A stretch of DNA of 64,000 bases, taken from Halomonas gemina. GTDB taxonomy: Bacteria > Pseudomonadota > Gammaproteobacteria > Pseudomonadales > Halomonadaceae. The notes under the pieces are model-generated. The model made no database searches. It was not told the origin of the DNA and worked only from the letters and a program-made list of their open reading frames with translations. The translations under genes were made by a program, and so were the position numbers. Shown in pieces: positions 27,493 through 36,421 of the stretch. The stretch covers positions 41,364-105,363 of the forward strand of contig NZ_JAMJPK010000010.1 of NCBI RefSeq assembly GCF_023554995.1. The letters run 5' to 3'. Position 1 is the stretch's first letter. Every line of letters starts with the position of its first letter.

Positions 27493-28965
27493 TCAAGGCG
27501 TCTCGACCCTGGCCAGGTCCTCGACCAGGGCACGCAGCAGTGCCCAGAACTCCTCCACGGACGCCAGCTCCACCCGCTCGTCGGGGGAGTGGGCGCCGCG
27601 GATCAGCGGGCCGAAAGAGATCATGTCCAGCTGCGGGTACTTGCCGCCGAGGATGCCGCACTCGAGACCGGCGTGGATCACCTTGACCTCGGGATCGCTA
27701 CCCAGCCGCTCACGATGCAGGCGACAGAAGCGCGCCAGCAGCGGGCTGTCCGGATTCGGCGTCCAGCCCGGGTAGGCATTCTCTACCCGGGTGCGCGCCC
27801 CGATCAGCTCGAACAGCGCCCGGAAGCGGTCGGCGATGTCCTGGGTGGCACTGTCGCGCAGCGACCGCACCAGGGCGCAGAGGTGGAAGCGCCCGCCTTC
27901 CAGGCTGACCACGCCCAGATTGTTGGAAGTCTCCACCACCCCGGGGACCGCGACGCTCATGCGCTCGACGCCGCAGGGGGCCACGTGCAGGGCGCGGACC
28001 AGCAGCTGGCTGGCCTGCTCGGTCAGCGCCTCGCCCGGCCGCGCGTCCCGTGGCGCCAGCGTCAGGGTGAGGCCCTCGTCGACCCCGGCCAGCTCGGCGC
28101 GAAGCTCTTCCTGCAGCGCGGCCACCCGCTCCCGGGCGGGCGCCTGCTCGTCGTCGGGCAGTACCAGGGTGGCGAAGGCCTCCCGCGGCAGGGCATTGCG
28201 CAGGGTACCGCCATGGTAGTCGACCAGCCGCGCACCGAAGGGCTCGAGGGCACGCAGCACCCGAACCAGCAGCCGGTTGGCGTTGCCAAGCCCCTTATGG
28301 ATGTCGATGCCGGAGTGGCCCCCCGAGAGCCCCGTCAGCGACAGCCGCAGCGCCACCTCGTCGTCGACCAGCGATGCGCTGGGCAGCTGCGCCTCGACGA
28401 TGACGTCGGCCCCGCCGGCGCAGCCGATATAGACCTGGCCGCGGTCCTCGGAATCCAGGTTGAGCAGCAGGCGTCCCTCGAGCCAGCCCTCGGCCAGGTG
28501 GAGGGCCCCGCCCATGGAAGACTCCTCCTCCAGGGTGAAGAGCGCCTCCAGCGGGCCGTGCTCCAGGCTCTCGTCCTCGAGGATCGCCAGCGCCGCCGCC
28601 ACCCCCAGGCCGTTGTCGGCCCCCAGGGTGGTATGGCGGGCGTGCAGCCAGCCATCATCGCCCACCCGGGTCTCGATGGCATCCCGGGTGAAATCGTGGG
28701 GATGGTCGGCGTTGGCCTGGGCCACCATGTCCAGGTGGCCCTGCAGGATGATTCCCGGCGCCGACTCGCAGCCGGGCGTGGCGGGCTTGCGGATGCGCAG
28801 GTTGCCGAAGGCGTCGCGGTCGTGGGCCAGCCCCAGGCCGTCGGCCCAGCGCTCGAGGATCGCCACCAGGGCGGCTTCGTGGCCGGAGGGGCGCGGCGTG
28901 TTGCACAGGGTGCGAAAGTGGCGCCACAGGGGCCGGGGGGAGAGCTGTTCGAGATGTGCGTTCAT
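27493..28965 (-). CDS. pepD: Aminoacyl-histidine dipeptidase (Xaa-His dipeptidase)
   Basis: This is a cytosolic M20-family di-zinc peptidase (490 residues; E. coli PepD has about 485) that hydrolyses carnosine-like and other dipeptides. The metal and catalytic residues are recognisable: GHLDMVA, LGADNGLGVAAALAI, FTLEEESSMGGA, NLDSED and, near the C terminus, IHAGLECGILGGKYP. The start MNAHLEQL is chosen because it matches family length; the 79-residue frame extension overlaps the tmcA tail and has no protein character. The ribosome site is weak, which fits modest expression. Confidence 0.94.
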   Translation of the reverse strand: MNAHLEQLSPRPLWRHFRTLCNTPRPSGHEAALVAILERWADGLGLAHDRDAFGNLRIRKPATPGCESAPGIILQGHLDMVAQANADHPHDFTRDAIETRVGDDGWLHARHTTLGADNGLGVAAALAILEDESLEHGPLEALFTLEEESSMGGALHLAEGWLEGRLLLNLDSEDRGQVYIGCAGGADVIVEAQLPSASLVDDEVALRLSLTGLSGGHSGIDIHKGLGNANRLLVRVLRALEPFGARLVDYHGGTLRNALPREAFATLVLPDDEQAPARERVAALQEELRAELAGVDEGLTLTLAPRDARPGEALTEQASQLLVRALHVAPCGVERMSVAVPGVVETSNNLGVVSLEGGRFHLCALVRSLRDSATQDIADRFRALFELIGARTRVENAYPGWTPNPDSPLLARFCRLHRERLGSDPEVKVIHAGLECGILGGKYPQLDMISFGPLIRGAHSPDERVELASVEEFWALLRALVEDLARVETP

Positions 28966-28997
28966 GGCGGTTCTGTCTCGCGATTGACCCGGGAACT

Positions 28998-31193
28998 CTA
29001 CCGGCCGGCCTCGCCGGGGGAAAGCCCGCACTCGCCGTCGTGGAACCGTGCCACGGCCTCGCGCAGCCGTGACTGAACGCCACGCTTCCCCGACACCCCC
29101 AGGCGCGCTGCCAGCCAGGCCATTTTCCGCCCCTGGAAGGCCCAGGCGGCAAGCAGTGCCAGCGCCTCGTCCTGGTCGCCCGCCAGTCTCGTTGCCCGAC
29201 ACCTCACCAGCGCCTGGATCGCCGGGCGGACCAGGGCGGGCTCGCGATGGCCGAAGGCCATGTCATCGAGGTCGCGGCGATCCTCATCGCCCAGGGGGGC
29301 CGCGGGCCCCTCGGCGAGCAGGGCCATCACCACCGCCGGCTCCAGCTCGGCCAGCTCGAAGGCCAGCAGCCCCGGCAGCTGGCGGTGGAAGCGTGCCTGG
29401 AGGCGCTCGACGAGTCGCTCTCCCCTCGGGCCGGTGGGCCGCACCACCATCAACGCGTGTTCGCCGGTGGCCGTCTCCCGGGTCAGGCCCAGGCGCACCG
29501 CCCGGAAGCCCGCCGCCTGCCAGAAGGCCTGCAGCCCCGGCTCGGCGCCGAAGCTGGCCCCCAGCAGCTCGATGCCGTCGCGACGCGCCCGGGCCATCTC
29601 GGCCTCGAGCAATCGCCGTCCCGCCCCGGTACGGCGCCGCTCGGCAGGGACGGCGATGCGCAACACCCGCCTCAGGCGGGCCGTCAGCGCCTCACGCTCG
29701 CCGGCATGGGCGGCCAGCGACTGGGCCAGCAGGTGGCCTCGTGGTCGCCGCTCGCCCCGCGCCACCCGCTCGGCGAGCCCGGCCGGAAAGCCCCCCTCGT
29801 CGCCGCTTACCACCACGCCCTGCAGGCCCTCACCGGCCTCGAGGACGGAGAGGGCGACCGTCGGGCCATCCAGCAGGCGACGCAGGTCGGCGGGCGTGGT
29901 GCGGTAGTGGGCCTGAACCAGCAGGCCGAACAGCGCGCGCAGCCGCGGCTCGTCGCGGGCCAGGGCGTCGCGGTCCAGTCGCCGCAGGGCCGGGGGCTCA
30001 CCGGCGTCCGGGCACGTCGTCGGCTCGGCATCCAGCAGCAACAAGCGCGAGGTCAGCGCCTCCAGCGGATCACCCTCGGCCCAGCGGATCGGCTCGACCA
30101 GGTGGTACTCCCGCCAGTCGGGCGTCTGGCGCAGGAGCCGATCACGGAAGCGCAGCGCGAAGCCACGCCCCGATCCCTCGTAGCCGTGCACCGTGGTGGC
30201 GAAGGCGATGCGCGGGAAGGCGGCAAGCCAGCGCCCCAGCAGCGGCGCCGGAATCGCCGCCGCCTCGTCGACCAGCAGCAGCCGGCCGGGGCCACCGACC
30301 TCGCCCTGCTCGGCCAGTTTGTCCAGCGCATCGGGGGGCAGGAAGGCGACCCGCCCGCGGCCCGTCTCGAAGGCGTTGCCGTGCCGCTGCCCCACGGGGC
30401 AGAGGGCCGCCAGGCGCTCGAAGAGCCCGGCCACGGCCGACGGGCGCGGTGCCGTAACCAGGATCTCCGTCTCCCCCGCCGCCAGCAGCCGCGCACAGGC
30501 GATGCCCAAGGCCGCCGTCTTGCCGCGGCCGCGGTCGGCGGTCAGCACCAGCGGTCGACGCCGGCGCAGCCGGGTGAGCCGTGCCACCGCCTCGGCCTGG
30601 TCGCGGGTCAGGCAGTCAAGCTCCCCGCTGGTCGACGACGCGACTGCCGGCGGTACTTCGGGCAGTCGTGGACGCGGCGGCGCCTCCCCCGCCGTCCACT
30701 GGATCACGCGCGCGTCGGCGCGCAGCAGCCGGGCAAGCCGGGCCAGGTAGCGGGCGCTGAGCTGCTCGGCCCGCCAGGGGTACTCCGTCAGGCGGCGGTA
30801 GTCGGCATCGGGGCGCGCGCCCCAGTCGGACGGGGTCATCAGCACCAGCAGCCCACCGGCGCGCAGGGTGCCGGCCAGCGCGCCGAAGGCCTCGGGGTCG
30901 AAGCCGCACGCGTCCGAGACGGCGTCGAAGACCACCAGGTCCTGCTCGCCTCCCAGTCGCGTGCGAGCCTTCGACGCCGGCAGCCAGCGCAATGCCTCGA
31001 TACCGTCCACAGGCTCGGCGGCGACCCACAGCGGCGACTGCCAGCCTCCCTCCTGCCACAGGGCCAGCGCTTCTTGGCGACACGCCTCGGCCGCTCCGGT
31101 CAGCCAGACCAGGCCGCGCCAGCGATGCTGGATCAGGCGGCGTCGAGTCTCCTGCAGGGGGGCGAGGCGGTCGCGGATCATCCGGGGCTCCAT
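28998..31193 (-). CDS. tmcA: tRNA(Met) cytidine acetyltransferase TmcA
   Basis: TmcA makes N4-acetylcytidine at the wobble position of elongator tRNA-Met, using acetyl-CoA and ATP, which prevents misreading of AUA. The 731-residue protein shows an N-terminal domain, a helicase-like ATPase with P-loop DRGRGKT at residues 220-226 and LLLVDEAAAIPAPLLGRWLA, a GNAT acetyltransferase domain with RRRTGAGRRLLEAEMARAR, and a C-terminal tRNA-binding tail. The start is consistent with family length (about 670-730). It is divergent from the TRAP operon across a 328-base gap. Confidence 0.94.
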   Translation of the reverse strand: MEPRMIRDRLAPLQETRRRLIQHRWRGLVWLTGAAEACRQEALALWQEGGWQSPLWVAAEPVDGIEALRWLPASKARTRLGGEQDLVVFDAVSDACGFDPEAFGALAGTLRAGGLLVLMTPSDWGARPDADYRRLTEYPWRAEQLSARYLARLARLLRADARVIQWTAGEAPPRPRLPEVPPAVASSTSGELDCLTRDQAEAVARLTRLRRRRPLVLTADRGRGKTAALGIACARLLAAGETEILVTAPRPSAVAGLFERLAALCPVGQRHGNAFETGRGRVAFLPPDALDKLAEQGEVGGPGRLLLVDEAAAIPAPLLGRWLAAFPRIAFATTVHGYEGSGRGFALRFRDRLLRQTPDWREYHLVEPIRWAEGDPLEALTSRLLLLDAEPTTCPDAGEPPALRRLDRDALARDEPRLRALFGLLVQAHYRTTPADLRRLLDGPTVALSVLEAGEGLQGVVVSGDEGGFPAGLAERVARGERRPRGHLLAQSLAAHAGEREALTARLRRVLRIAVPAERRRTGAGRRLLEAEMARARRDGIELLGASFGAEPGLQAFWQAAGFRAVRLGLTRETATGEHALMVVRPTGPRGERLVERLQARFHRQLPGLLAFELAELEPAVVMALLAEGPAAPLGDEDRRDLDDMAFGHREPALVRPAIQALVRCRATRLAGDQDEALALLAAWAFQGRKMAWLAARLGVSGKRGVQSRLREAVARFHDGECGLSPGEAGR

Positions 31194-31521
31194 CAGCGGC
31201 TCAACTTTGGTCTAAGGGTGCGCGACCTTTCAACGTTGCCGAGCATTTCGGCACTGCAGCACCATTGTCATACGAACGTTTCAACTTATTGATTAAAATG
31301 ATATTACCCTCTCACAGCGAGAGCCTTGCGGGGCTTTTGTGAGGCACCGAGGCGACCACGACCCCGGTCGAACATGTCCGTCGACCCATGCTAGCTTGTT
31401 TCCTGTTGCCGAGTTGCCCAGACGGTCAGGCCCGCTGGCACCGCAGGCGGCCGCGTCCCGGCACCGACGGCCGTTCCATCGACTTCTCGACAAGCAGAAC
31501 AACCCACAAGGGAGCACCTCA
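31194..31521. other. Intergenic region between tmcA and the TRAP operon
   Basis: No gene is supported here. An unusually A/T-rich stretch at about 31268-31306 includes TTGATTAAAATGATATTACC and is the likeliest promoter zone, probably for the TRAP operon. It is followed by a small stem CTCTC / GAGAG (31309-31323) and a GC-then-T element (GAGCCTTGCGGGGCTTTT) that resembles a weak attenuator. Plus-strand frames through the rest of the gap look non-coding. Confidence 0.4.
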
Positions 31522-32625
31522 ATGAAGAAGATGAGCAAGTTCGCCCTCACCGGGCTGGCAGCGGGCGTCGCCCTCGCCGCCATGAGCTCCACCGCCCAGG
31601 CCCAGGAACAGTGGACCATGACCACCACCTGGCCGGACAACCTGGACCTGATCCAGATCGACCGCCACTGGGCCGAGCTGGTCAACAAGCTCGCCGGTGA
31701 CGAGGTGCAGATCGAGTTCCGCGCCGGTGGCACCCTGATGCCCGGCACCGAGGTCTTCGATGCCACCCAGACCGGCAGCATCGAGGCCGCCGGCGACTGG
31801 CCCGGCTACTGGGCCGGCTACAGCCCGGCCTTCTCGCCGCTGGCCACCACCACCAGCCTGTTCAACGGCGTCGACTATCTGAACTGGATCATGGAGTGGG
31901 GCGGCTGGGAGCTCTACCAGGAGGTCTACGGCCAGTACAACATGGTCTACCTGCCCTACGGCATCACCAACAACGAGTCCGGCTTCCGCGGCGGCACGCC
32001 CATCGAGAGCCTCGCCGACCTGGAGGGCAAGCGCCTGCGCCTCTCCGGTCGCGACCAGGGCCGCGTGCTCGAGCAGCTCGGCGGCTCCCAGGTCACCCTG
32101 GCCGGCGGCGAGATCTACCAGGCCATCGAGCGTGGCGTGGTCGACGGTGCCGAGTTCTCCACCCCGGGCGTGGACTACAAGGCCGGCTTCTCCGAGGTGG
32201 CCGACTACTGGTCCGTGCCGGGCTGGCACCAGTCCGCCAGCGTGTTCGGCGTGATGATCAACCAGGATGCCTGGGACGCCCTCTCCGAGGAGACCCAGGA
32301 CAAGCTGAAGATCGCCGCCGAGGCTACCATGGCCTGGTCGCTGGCCTGGTCCGAGCGCGAGTCCACCGAGGGCACGGTGAAGTTCCTCGAGGACGGCACC
32401 GAGATAAACCAGCTCTCCGAGGAGGACCTCGCCGAGATCCAGCGCATCACCAACGAGGTGATCGTCCAGGGGGCCTGCGAGGACCCGATGCACGCCAAGG
32501 TCTACCACTCCATGATCAGCTACCTGGAGCACTACGCCAACTGGCGTGACGTCTCGGTGCCCTACAACATGAGCCGCGTCACCGACGACCTGCCCTCTCT
32601 GGAGGAGATCGAGGCCTGCATGTAA
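31522..32625 (+). CDS. dctP: TRAP transporter substrate-binding protein (DctP)
   Basis: This is the periplasmic solute receptor (367 residues) of a tripartite ATP-independent transporter. A signal peptide ends at SSTAQA (about residue 27). Family features include FRAGGTLMPGTEVFDATQTG, GLRLSGRDQGRV-like residues in EGKRLRLSGRDQGRVLEQLG with the ligand-contacting Arg, and DGAEFSTPGVDY near residue 210. This subgroup resembles receptors for alpha-keto acids or sugar acids (TakP-like), but the ligand is not certain. AAGGGAG sits eight bases before the ATG; the longer frame crosses the promoter region. Confidence 0.92.
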   Translation: MKKMSKFALTGLAAGVALAAMSSTAQAQEQWTMTTTWPDNLDLIQIDRHWAELVNKLAGDEVQIEFRAGGTLMPGTEVFDATQTGSIEAAGDWPGYWAGYSPAFSPLATTTSLFNGVDYLNWIMEWGGWELYQEVYGQYNMVYLPYGITNNESGFRGGTPIESLADLEGKRLRLSGRDQGRVLEQLGGSQVTLAGGEIYQAIERGVVDGAEFSTPGVDYKAGFSEVADYWSVPGWHQSASVFGVMINQDAWDALSEETQDKLKIAAEATMAWSLAWSERESTEGTVKFLEDGTEINQLSEEDLAEIQRITNEVIVQGACEDPMHAKVYHSMISYLEHYANWRDVSVPYNMSRVTDDLPSLEEIEACM

Positions 32626-32731
32626 GGCCTCGCCAGGGCCCTCTTCCGGGAGGGCCCGCCGGCTAGCCGGTGGCTGATCGTCGCCGGCCGGCCAGACGTC
32701 GTGCTCCCACTGATTCACGAGATCCCCGCTC

Positions 32732-33235
32732 ATGAACGCCATTGCCAAGGCCATCGATGCCCTCAACGAGGCCTTCGGTCGCCTGATCGCCCCGTTGATC
32801 GCCGTGATCACGCTGATCGTGATCTACGACATCGCCATGCGCTTCTTCATCGGTCGCCCCAGTGACTGGGCCTTCGATATCACCAAGATGCTGTTCGGCG
32901 TCCACTTCATGCTGATGGCCGCCTACGGGCTGCGCCACCATGCCCATGTGGAGGTCGACGTCCTGAAGCGGCTGCTGTCGCGCCGCAAGCAGGCCGCCCT
33001 CGAGATCCTGGGCTACCTGGTCTTCTTCGTGCCCTTCATCTGGATGCTGCTGACCCTGGGCTGGGACTTCTTCATGCGCTCCTTCAGCCGCGGCGAGACC
33101 ACCTACGGCATGGTCGCCATCCCCGTCTATCCGGTGAAGGCGGTGATCGTCATCGCCGCCTTCCTGATCCTGCTGCAATCCGTCGCCATCGTGATCCGCG
33201 CCATCCAGCAACTGCGTGAGGAGGAGCCCGCATGA
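32732..33235 (+). CDS. dctQ: TRAP transporter small membrane subunit (DctQ)
   Basis: This is a four-helix inner-membrane subunit (167 residues) that joins the large DctM channel and helps dock the receptor. The second helix begins YDIAMRFFIGRPSDWAFDI, a typical DctQ signature of a helix followed by R/N-x-x-x-W. HHAHVEVDVLKRLLSRRKQ follows in the cytoplasmic loop. The C terminus is acidic. The stop overlaps the dctM start by four bases (ATGA), so the two subunits are translationally coupled. It lies 106 bases after dctP. Confidence 0.9.
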   Translation: MNAIAKAIDALNEAFGRLIAPLIAVITLIVIYDIAMRFFIGRPSDWAFDITKMLFGVHFMLMAAYGLRHHAHVEVDVLKRLLSRRKQAALEILGYLVFFVPFIWMLLTLGWDFFMRSFSRGETTYGMVAIPVYPVKAVIVIAAFLILLQSVAIVIRAIQQLREEEPA

Positions 33236-34560
33236 GCCCCGAGATGCTCACCCTGTTCATGTTCGGCGGCCTGCTGGTCGGCCTGTTCATGGGCCACCCG
33301 CTGGCCTTCGTGCTAGGCGGCATCGCCGTGCTCGGCGCCTGGCTCGGCCCCGGCGCCAAGATCCTCGGCACCCTGATCAACAACATCTACGGCAACGCCA
33401 TGGACAACTATGTCCTGGTGGCCATCCCGCTGTTCATCCTGATGGCGCGCTTTCTCAACGACTCGGGGGTCACCGAGAAGATGTTCGAGTCGATGCGTCT
33501 GCTGCTGGCCAACCTGCGCGGCGGCCTGGCGCTCACCGTGGTCATCGTCTCGGTGCTGCTCGCCGCCACTACCGGCATCGTCGGCGCCTCCATCGCGGTG
33601 ATGGGCATGATCGCCCTGGTGCCGATGCTCAAGTACGGCTACAACAAGGAGCTCAGCACCGGGGTGATCATGGCCAGCGGCTGCCTGGGCATCCTGATCC
33701 CGCCGAGCATCATGCTGATCCTGATGGCCAGCTACTCGCCGGTCTCGGTGGGCGCGCTGTTCGCCGGCGCCCTGGTGCCGGGCCTGCTGCTCGGCGTGAT
33801 GTATGCCCTCTATGTGCTGATCATCTGCCACATCAAGCCCTCCTACGGCCCGCTGGTGCCGGCGGCGGAGCGCGCCGAGACCAGCACCCGCGAGCTGCTG
33901 GTGATGCTGGCCAAGTACGTGCTACCGCCCATGTCGCTGATCCTCGGCGTGCTCGGCGCACTGTTCACCGGCATCGCCACCGCCACCGAGGCCTCGGCGA
34001 TCGGCGTGACCATCGCCTTCCTGCTGTTCCTGATCTTCGGCGACCGCAAGGTCTCGACCTGCTATCGCACGCTGATCGATGCCAGCAAGACCACCACCAT
34101 GGTGATGCTGGTGCTGGTGGGTGCCACCGCCTTCACCGGGGTGTTCTCCCGCGGCGGCGGCATGCAGGTGATCCACGAGCTGGTCATGGCGATGCCGGGC
34201 GGCACCACCGGGGCGCTGATCCTGATGCTATTCCTGGTGTTCATCCTGGGCATGTTCCTGGACTGGACCGGCATCGTGCTGCTGAGCTTCCCGATCATGC
34301 TGCCGATCGTCGAGAGCATGGGCATCGACGTGCTGTGGTTCGTGGTGATGGTCGCCGTGGTGCTGCAGACCTCCTTCCTCACCCCGCCCTTCGGCTATGC
34401 GCTCTTCTACCTCAAGGGGGTAGCGCCCAAGGGGGTCGAGATCGTCGACCTCTACAAGGCGGTGATCCCCTTCTGCGCGCTGATCGTGCTGGCCTGCGTG
34501 CTGATGGCCTTCTTCCCTGCACTGGTCACCGGCCTGCCCTCTGTGCTGATCGGCTACTGA
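33232..34560 (+). CDS. dctM: TRAP transporter large permease subunit (DctM)
   Basis: This is the channel-forming subunit (442 residues, about twelve helices) that uses the sodium gradient for uptake. Typical stretches are GHPLAFVLGGIAVLGAW at the N terminus, ASGCLGILIPPSIMLILMAS around residue 147 and LTPPFGYALFYLKGVAP near the C terminus. With DctP and DctQ it forms a complete operon that ends in a stem terminator. The sodium-dependent mechanism suits a halophile, although that is inference from the family. Confidence 0.94.
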   Translation: MSPEMLTLFMFGGLLVGLFMGHPLAFVLGGIAVLGAWLGPGAKILGTLINNIYGNAMDNYVLVAIPLFILMARFLNDSGVTEKMFESMRLLLANLRGGLALTVVIVSVLLAATTGIVGASIAVMGMIALVPMLKYGYNKELSTGVIMASGCLGILIPPSIMLILMASYSPVSVGALFAGALVPGLLLGVMYALYVLIICHIKPSYGPLVPAAERAETSTRELLVMLAKYVLPPMSLILGVLGALFTGIATATEASAIGVTIAFLLFLIFGDRKVSTCYRTLIDASKTTTMVMLVLVGATAFTGVFSRGGGMQVIHELVMAMPGGTTGALILMLFLVFILGMFLDWTGIVLLSFPIMLPIVESMGIDVLWFVVMVAVVLQTSFLTPPFGYALFYLKGVAPKGVEIVDLYKAVIPFCALIVLACVLMAFFPALVTGLPSVLIGY

Positions 34561-34594
34561 GCCTTCCCCTCCGGTAACCCCATGACGGCCCCAT

Positions 34595-34625
34595 GACGCC
34601 CGCCGCTCGATGAGCGGCGGGCGTC
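34595..34625 (+). terminator. Terminator of the TRAP operon
   Basis: A 14-bp perfect stem, GACGCCCGCCGCTC / GAGCGGCGGGCGTC, with a GAT loop lies 34 bases after the dctM stop. It has the same GC-stem, three-base-loop design as the stems at 5042 and 14196. Confidence 0.65.
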
Positions 34626-34741
34626 TACCTTGATCCCGGTCAGCCGCAATGGCTGCAGCCTCCGGGGGCACCTGATACAATTCTCACGCGCAAATGCCTC
34701 GCATCCACACCGCCTCCAGCCCTCTCTGGAAGGAGACCTCG

Positions 34742-36421
34742 TTGACCAGACCGGCCAGTTCCCGTGCCCCCGTCCCCTCCCGCCTGTCGCTGCCTTTCAA
34801 TGTCTGGAACACCCTGACCATCGGCATCGCCCTGATCGTGGCACTGCCGGTCATCGTGGTACTGGCGCACCTGTTCATGCCCACCGAAGGCATCTGGGGG
34901 CACCTGGCCAGCACCGTGCTGCCCAGGTATCTCGGCAACACCCTCTTCCTGGTGGTGACCGTGGGCCTCGGCACCTTCGTGATCGGCACCGGAACCGCCT
35001 GGCTGGTGGTGATGTGCCGCTTCCCGGGACGCCGGCTGTTCGAGTGGGGTCTGCTGCTGCCACTGGCGGTACCGACCTACGTGATCGCCTATGCCTACAC
35101 GGATTTCCTGCAGTTCGCCGGGCCCGTCCAGACCTGGCTGCGGGAGAGCTTCGGCTGGTCGGCCGGCGACTACGTCTTCCCCGACATCCGCTCGCTGTGG
35201 GGAGCAGCCACCCTGATCACCCTGGTGCTCTACCCCTATGTCTACATGCTGTCGCGGGCGGCCTTCCTGGAGCAGTCGGTCTGCGTGCTGGACGTGGGGC
35301 GGACCCTGGGACGGGGTCCCTGGCGGCTGTTCACCAGCGTGGCCCTGCCGCTGGCGCGGCCGGCCATCGTCGGTGGCGTATCGCTGGCGCTGATGGAGAC
35401 CCTCAACGAGTTCGGGGCCGTGCAGTACTTTGGGGTCGACACCTTTACCACCGGCATCTATCGCACCTGGTTCGGGATGGGCGAGCAGGTGGCCGCGGCC
35501 CAGCTCGCCGCCTGCCTGCTGGCCTTCGTCATCGCCCTGGTGCTGCTCGAGCGCGCCTCACGCGGCAAGCGCCGCTACTTCCACACCACCGGTCGCTACC
35601 AGCACCTGCCGGAATTCGCGCTCCACGGCTGGCGGGCCTGGGCCGCCACCCTGGCCTGCCTGGCGCCCGTGCTGCTCGGCTTCCTGATCCCCAGCGGCCT
35701 GCTGGGCTACCTCTCGGTCCAGGGCGGGGATGCGCTCTTAGGCTCGGCCTTCCTGGGCTTTGCCGGCAACAGCCTGCTGCTGGCGGCGCTCGCATCAGTG
35801 GTCGCCGTGAGCCTGGCGCTGCTGCTCAGCTACGGCGCCCGCCTGCACCCCGGCAAGGTGACACGGGTGGCGACGCGCGTGGCCGCCATGGGCTATGCGG
35901 TCCCGGGCTCGGTGGTGGCGGTGGGCATCCTGATCCCCTTCGTGTGGATGGACCACCAGATCAACGACTTCATGAAGGGGCAGTTCGGGGTCGTGGTGGG
36001 GCTGCTGCTCAGCGGGTCGGCCTTCATCCTGGTGTATGCCTACCTGGTGCGCTTCCTCGCCGTCTCCTTCAATGCCATCGAGGCGAGCCTGGGCAAGGTG
36101 ACGCCGAGCATGGATGCCGCCTCCCGGACCCTGGGTCAGACGGCGGGCGGCACCCTGCGCAAGGTGCACACCCCGATCATGCGCGGCAGCCTGATCGCCG
36201 CCGGCATCCTGGTCTTCGTGGACGTGATGAAGGAGCTGCCGGCCACGGTGATCCTGCGTCCCTTCAACTTCGACACCCTGGCGATCCGGGCGCATAGCCT
36301 GGCCGCGGACGAGCGCCTGGCCGAGGCCTCGACCTCGTCACTGGCTATCGTGGCAGTAGGCATCCTGCCGGTGATCCTGCTCAGCATCGCCATGCGCCGC
36401 TCCCGACCCGGCAGCCGCTGA
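34742..36421 (+). CDS. fbpB: Ferric-iron ABC transporter permease (FbpB/HitB-like)
   Basis: This is a double-domain inner-membrane permease (559 residues) with two copies of the ABC permease domain, as in FbpB. Each half carries an EAA-type loop for ATPase docking (for example DVGRTLGRGPWRLFTSVALP and DAASRTLGQTAGGTLRKVHTP). The TTG start is preferred because AAGGAG lies six bases upstream; an ATG 48 bases earlier has no ribosome site. The last 84 bases overlap, tail to tail, the gene for the matching ATPase. The iron substrate is inferred from the binding protein two genes away. Confidence 0.88.
   Translation: MTRPASSRAPVPSRLSLPFNVWNTLTIGIALIVALPVIVVLAHLFMPTEGIWGHLASTVLPRYLGNTLFLVVTVGLGTFVIGTGTAWLVVMCRFPGRRLFEWGLLLPLAVPTYVIAYAYTDFLQFAGPVQTWLRESFGWSAGDYVFPDIRSLWGAATLITLVLYPYVYMLSRAAFLEQSVCVLDVGRTLGRGPWRLFTSVALPLARPAIVGGVSLALMETLNEFGAVQYFGVDTFTTGIYRTWFGMGEQVAAAQLAACLLAFVIALVLLERASRGKRRYFHTTGRYQHLPEFALHGWRAWAATLACLAPVLLGFLIPSGLLGYLSVQGGDALLGSAFLGFAGNSLLLAALASVVAVSLALLLSYGARLHPGKVTRVATRVAAMGYAVPGSVVAVGILIPFVWMDHQINDFMKGQFGVVVGLLLSGSAFILVYAYLVRFLAVSFNAIEASLGKVTPSMDAASRTLGQTAGGTLRKVHTPIMRGSLIAAGILVFVDVMKELPATVILRPFNFDTLAIRAHSLAADERLAEASTSSLAIVAVGILPVILLSIAMRRSRPGSR

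Noticed and set aside
29247..31292. A 681-codon open frame opposite tmcA
   Set aside because: Antisense shadow with Gln/Arg/Gly-rich translation; the opposite strand holds an unmistakable TmcA.
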